A stretch of DNA of 64,000 nt from Theobroma cacao (Eukaryota; Streptophyta; Magnoliopsida; Malvales; Malvaceae). Below, piece by piece: positions 59,398-64,000 of this stretch. The notes below the pieces were generated by a model, which had not been told where the DNA came from, did not search any database, and was given only the letters and a program-made list of their open reading frames with translations. The DNA lies in assembly GCF_000208745.1 (NCBI RefSeq), contig NC_030853.1:30954628-31018627 (forward strand), written 5' to 3'. Every line of letters begins with the position of its first letter. Position 1 is the stretch's first letter. A program made the position numbers and the translations under genes.

Positions 59398-60162
59398 GCC
59401 ACTGGTCCCTAGGAGAACACATCCTGATTTTGAACTTTAGTCCTGGTTCGAGTCTGTTACAAGCAAAAAAGGGAAAAAAATGTGGGTGTACATGATTGTG
59501 GTTTGTCCAATTTTTGACTTCTTCTCCAGGGGGGAGAATTGATCTTGGCTGTTACTTTTCTTCCTCACAGTTCCGATTGGTTAATTAACTGGCGAAGCCC
59601 CCTGTTGCTCGTTGAGCCAGGATTTGAACTTCTTGTTTATTTCTTCCCTCGAATCCTGAGGGGGCTCAAGTAGCAAAAATGCAGTCGAAGAGTACACTAT
59701 GCAGTTGTAGTATAGCCCAGAATCCAAAATCCATGGTATGCTCCAAGCCCCCAACATGAAAACTTCTCCGAAAGAAGAAAGAATTTGAAAGTCTAGAAAC
59801 CCTTTGATCTATTCAAGTTTAATTTAAGGGGACTGTAAACAATCTAATAGATAGCTGAAAACAGGGAGGAATTCAAGGTCATCCAACCAAGTCTAACATT
59901 CTTCAAAGTTTCAAAGTCTAATATTAGGAACCAACCAAAATTCAAACACAAGACAGCTATACAATTCAATAAACACTAAAATATTTGGTAGTATCCATAT
60001 AACAACCTCAGAAAAAACATAAACCAGGTTCCTCTCTCCTCATCTCCATAAAAACCATCATTTTGTGTTATACATAACAAGATTCTGAAGCACTATAGCT
60101 TAGAAAATCTTCTCTGTTCCTGATCTCCCTCCCCCTCTCTAAATCTCTGCCAATTAGGAAGA
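59398..60162. other. Intergenic DNA between the zinc-finger and DUF3511 genes
   Basis: Zinc-finger 3' UTR, then DUF3511 promoter and CT-rich leader (60117-60140). No other gene is seen. Confidence 0.6.
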
Positions 60163-60534
60163 ATGGCAGGTGTTGCGAGAGAGATGGAAGATTTCAAGGC
60201 AGCAAACAGGACGTTCGGTGGTGAATGGAGGCTTGCGACGAAAGATAATAATACTTCATCAAATCAACCATCATCTCATCGCAGCACGCCGGATCCCCCT
60301 CCTCAACCTATCCGTTTACGAACACCACCAATGCACAACAAGGCCAGCAACAATTACACGAATTACAACTATAATTCTCGTCCGACATGGGGCGTTGGCA
60401 ACCCTGAATTGAAGAGGCAACGCCGTGTGGTGAAGTACAAGTCCTATGCTGTTGAAGCCAAGTTGAAATCTTCGTTAAGGCACGGGTTTCGTTGGATGAA
60501 GAACAAGTACTGCGAATTTGTTCGTGGCTACTAG
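60163..60534 (+). CDS. DUF3511 domain protein, single exon, 123 aa
   Basis: An intronless ORF of 123 codons with a good start context (AGAATGGCAGG). The first ~78 residues are low-complexity (Asn, Ser, Pro, Thr). The C-terminal ~45 residues are the complete DUF3511 domain: GNPELKRQRRVVKYKSYAVE, then AKLKSSLRHGFRWMKNKYCEF. The family is plant-specific, small and highly basic, and its biochemical role is unknown. The strongly basic domain could bind nucleic acid or acidic lipids, but that is inference only. An AT-rich 3' UTR follows. Confidence 0.92.
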   Translation: MAGVAREMEDFKAANRTFGGEWRLATKDNNTSSNQPSSHRSTPDPPPQPIRLRTPPMHNKASNNYTNYNYNSRPTWGVGNPELKRQRRVVKYKSYAVEAKLKSSLRHGFRWMKNKYCEFVRGY

Positions 60535-63226
60535 GTTGCAATGATGATCAAGATGAAGCAGAGAGGGGGTTGTTTTCTGAATCTTGTTTTTCCTTGCTCC
60601 TTGAGATAATGTAAAATACGAGAAGTAATTCAAGGAAGAATATGTTGATTTTTTTGCTGTACATAACAATTTACAGAACCCATGCTCTTTTCTTTGTCCT
60701 TCCTGGTTATAATCTCGGGCAATAACAACGTTTGTATGCAAGTTTTAAGCTGACATTGTCTTCTATGGGCTGACATTTCCAGGCTGGTTGAAAAGAAAAC
60801 AAGACAGGATGAGCTTGGTTGGTTACTTTCAGACAATGTTCATCTTATTCCAGGCAAAAATGGCAAACCTGATTTATAACCTTACCTTGACAGCATTATA
60901 TTTCTCATATAAATTTGGGCTCTCCTATCTGCAACTATCTTCAAGTGCAAAATCAAATCTACCATTGTAGGATATTAGAAGTTAGCTCTACATGTAAATC
61001 AGCAATTCATTCCTTTCCATAATTTCCTTAAATTTGATCCATTTTACAATTATTGAACATGACTAACTCAATAGAAATAATATGAACAGAAATTCTTTAA
61101 CTTTCATGTCTTGTTATGTAATTTTATATTAAAAATTTAATTTTATATTATTAAAAATTTTAAATTTTAAATTTAATATAATTAATTTATTAAATATGTG
61201 ACGTAAAATTATAAAAAAAAAATCTAATGAGAGGAGAAGATAAGGTAATACACCTTGGAACAAATTTTCTTGGGCCTGAAGACTACAACATGAAGACATT
61301 GAGACCCTAATATACAGGCCCCATTTGATGTTTTGATTAGACACGCAATTTACCATGTTACCCTCAACTTGGAAAAAAATGGGACTTTTGAACACGTGTG
61401 CATCAGTCCATCAAGTAGTACACAAACTTAATGAAACTTAGTCGTGAGTTTATCAGAAGCCCAAGGACCACTCCAAAGTCTCCGTTTGGAATTTGAAATC
61501 TCGTCCCTCTCCAGAGAGACGTTATAGGCTTTTTAATTTTACCTCTTTTTTTAATAATAAAACTTTAAATTAATTTTTATTTCAAACGAATAATCATTTT
61601 TATTAAATTTTTTTTTTTCAAAAAACAAAATCCCATGTTATTTACTCTGTCTCCATTTATTGCTTTGAAATACAATTCACTCCCTCTCTTTCTCTGTCTC
61701 TCTGTCCCTTTCTCACACTCAAAGGAGGAGCCTTTCGCTTTTGTTTCTTTCAAAAATCTAAAATTTAGGCTTAACCCATATCAAAGCTTACTCTTGTTTC
61801 ATATTTAAGCTGACCCAGAAAAATTCAGCTGCTTTTGAGCTGATCTCACTCAATTGGTTTTGTAAATGTAAGGTTTTTTTTTTCCTTTGATTTGAAGTTT
61901 TGGGTTTTAGTTAATGGATTAATGAGAAGATTGTGGGCATTGATTTTTTGTGAAGTTGCTGTTTATTGATGTTTGAGGTATTGGTTTTGCTTGTTGGTTG
62001 GCATGGAATTGATTAATGGGTGTTTTTTTTCTTTTTAAATTGTTCATGTGGGCTTTGTTTAGGTGCTGAGGAAGTCTAGGAAAGGAATGTTACTTAAAAA
62101 GTTTGAATATAGTGTTCTTGATGCAGGTTCAATGAAATTGAATTGTTTGGTACATTAAAGGAGCAATCTCTCTCTCTCTCTCTGACAAACTTTTAGTTTT
62201 AGTATAATAGTTTTGCTTTTGTTAAATAGAGCTGAAAAGCATTTGAGTCACAGTTTGGTTAGAATTGGGATCTGAGGTGTTTAATTTAGTAAAATGAGTC
62301 AATGCAATTAGTTTCTACGAGTTTTTTGATTCAATTTAGTACCATAGAAACTTCAGCTGTTGAACTTCTCTGGTCAAAGACAAATGCTAGATGGTATGAT
62401 CTTTGCTTTGTCAGTAGCAAGGCTATCATGGTACATTATGGGGAAAGATATACAGGCACAGGTAGAGAGAGTTGATATAGCAGAGTTTGACATCTTAAGT
62501 TGCTTCTGACCTGGAAATTGTGAGAGCAATATAGTTGAAATCCTTAAGATTGAGTTCATTGTGATATAGATCTAAGATGGTGATAATGGTAGCAGGAGTA
62601 CATGTAGTTTAAGTGTTCATTTCATGTTCTTCTGTTGTCTAGCTTTTTTTGACAAAGTTTAGCTGTTTGAAGTTCTGCAACGGCTATTTAAGTCTGATGT
62701 GATATGAAGATGGAGATACTGCATTTGACCATGTTCACTTGTTGCACGTTTAGAGATCTTAAGTTCTGGGCTAAAGGAGGAGCTAGTTCACCTCCATTAA
62801 TTATCTTCTAACTTCCCTTATAAGGGTTCTATATAGACATCAGACCTTCCATTTCATCTAATAAAATATTGAAGGAAACTTGCATAGACAGCTCTGTGCT
62901 TGGAGTGTAGAAATTGCATGCATATGCTCTTTAAAAAGTGATGGTGCTTAGTTTCTTTCTATGCTTTGAAAAATGGAGATCCTAGTAAGAGAAGTTATAT
63001 CGCATGCTTAACATCTTAAAATGGTTTTGAATCTTGTAGGAATATGTAATATAAACTTCTAATGTAGAGTTTGATTGTGTTAGAAATTCAAGTTTACTTG
63101 GTAACTGAACTGTTTGTTGTGTTAATAACATCTACAGATGGATTTGGTTGGTGGAACAGAGTTTCTATTTCTCTTTGTATCATTTTCTTATATAAGTTGA
63201 GCAGCCCTGGATTCTGCTTTCAGACA
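60535..63226. other. DUF3511 3' flank, then promoter, leader and 5' UTR intron of the TRM gene
   Basis: 60535-61650 is 3' UTR and AT-rich intergenic DNA with no gene. A CT-rich leader (61680-61720) introduces the next transcript. A donor AAAT|GTAAGG near 61868 and the acceptor TTTCAG at 63218-63223 delimit a ~1.36 kb intron in the 5' UTR, which contains a (CT)n tract at 62167-62183. Confidence 0.5.
62167..62183. repeat. (CT)n microsatellite in the TRM leader intron
   Basis: CTCTCTCT tract of about 17 bases. Confidence 0.8.
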
Positions 63227-64000
63227 ATGGGGGTTGACAAAGAAGGTTCAAAAAATGGAGGAGGTTATGTAGGTGGATTTTTTCAGCTATTTGACTGGAC
63301 TGCAAAATCTCGGAAGAAGCTATTCTCAAGCAAGTCAGATTTTCCAGGTATAACTGCCTCCCGGGTGCAGATGAGCATGCAACAGGAAGTGTGTCACCAT
63401 GCACAGCATTGTGCAAGTGAAAGTTATATTCTTGTACCGTAATAGTTTATATCTTTTTTATGGTCACTAATGAGCATTATTTCTTCAAATTTTTAGAGCG
63501 TTCAAAACAGGGGAAGAGAAGTGATGGGAACTTACCAATGACACGATTCCATCTGGTGAGAACATGGCAATTCCAAATGATTTCAATATAGATCTTATTA
63601 CACTCTTGACAGAGTGTTTTAATCTGAGACTCTTTACAATTCTTGTTGTGATTATTGCAGATGGATGAGGATGAAATTGGAGCAGGGACAAGCATCATAG
63701 GCGGTAGTGATTACAGTTGTGCTTCATCAGTTACAGATGATGACATATATGGAGCTAGGGCCCCTAGTGTAGTGGCCAGGCTTATGGGATTAGATTCTTT
63801 GCCTACGTATTCTGAGCCTTACTCCACCCCTTTTTTTGACACTCAATCTCTTCAAGATGCTCATTTCCGAAATAGGAACCTTAATTATCATCATGACCAG
63901 CGAATAATTTATCCTGGAGATCTGTTCAATAAGATGGAGGGCCCTGCCAGGAATTTTGGGGAGTCAAAGCCCCAGAAGATAATCAGCAAGCCCATAGAGA
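63227..64000 (+). CDS. TRM/VARLMGL-motif protein (TRM21/22-like), 5' part only
   Basis: Exons 63227-63347, 63497-63555 and 63661 onward join in frame; about 173 residues are visible and the third exon is still open at the window edge. It starts MGVDKEGSKNGGGYVGGFFQ, followed by LFDWTAKSRKKLFSSKSDFP (a conserved N-terminal block), GKRSDGNLPMTRFHLMDEDE and VVARLMGLDSLP at ~97-108. The VARLMGL motif (DUF3741-associated) precedes a C-terminal DUF4378 domain in complete relatives. Such proteins include the TON1-recruiting-motif family, which brings the TON1-TRM-PP2A complex to microtubules and affects cell shape (family knowledge). From memory the N-terminal wording is closest to Arabidopsis TRM21/TRM22 rather than LONGIFOLIA. 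The start codon follows a leader intron. Confidence 0.9.

Overview
The window is nuclear DNA of a flowering plant, most likely a core eudicot. The evidence is short introns with GT..AG borders, AT-rich intergenic DNA, CT-rich leaders, and gene families restricted to plants (type-B response regulator, COBRA-like, Di19, LLM-domain B-GATA, FAR1-related, DUF3511). Protein similarity recalled from memory leans towards rosids, perhaps Malvales, but that is only a guess. A 437-base assembly gap lies near the left end. No bacterial, viral or CRISPR system is present.

Layout. At 0-2 kb there is AT-rich repeat DNA with a gap and a diverged ~235-bp tandem repeat. From 2.1 to 12.2 kb lie a DUF789 gene (+), a Di19 zinc-finger gene (-), a tRNA-Thr(AGT) gene (+) and a DPD1-like organelle DNA exonuclease gene (-). 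From 12.3 to 20.6 kb is a long intergenic stretch with duplications and ACGT-rich islands. At 20.9-24.4 kb is an ARR1/ARR2-like type-B response regulator gene (+) with two uORFs. Then come a COBRA-like COBL7/8 gene (-, 26-28.7 kb), a proline-rich extensin-like wall protein gene (+, 34 kb), an LLM-domain B-GATA gene (-, 38.7-39.3 kb), an importin alpha gene (-, 42.4-45 kb), a DUF1218 membrane protein gene (-, 46.3-47.5 kb) and a FAR1-related (FRS11-like) gene (-, 48.6-51.4 kb). At 54.25-57.1 kb is a decayed 5'-truncated LINE flanked by a 13-bp target-site duplication. Last are a C2H2 zinc-finger gene of the GIS/ZFP5/6/8 type (+, 58.8 kb), a DUF3511 gene (+, 60.2 kb) and the 5' part of a TRM/VARLMGL-motif gene (+, 63.2 kb to the window edge).

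Functional themes. These are independent genes, not an operon. Several belong to hormone and growth control: cytokinin output (type-B ARR), an LLM B-GATA, trichome-type zinc fingers, and a TON1-recruiting-motif protein. Others concern the cell wall (COBRA-like, extensin-like, DUF1218) or housekeeping (importin alpha, organelle DNA turnover). The order DUF789 - ARR - COBL - proline-rich - GATA - importin alpha matches, as I remember it, a block on Arabidopsis chromosome 4 (At4g16100-At4g16143). This supports the orthology calls and suggests retention since early eudicots.

All ten multi-exon gene models were spliced by hand; each keeps frame through every junction. The last one runs off the window.
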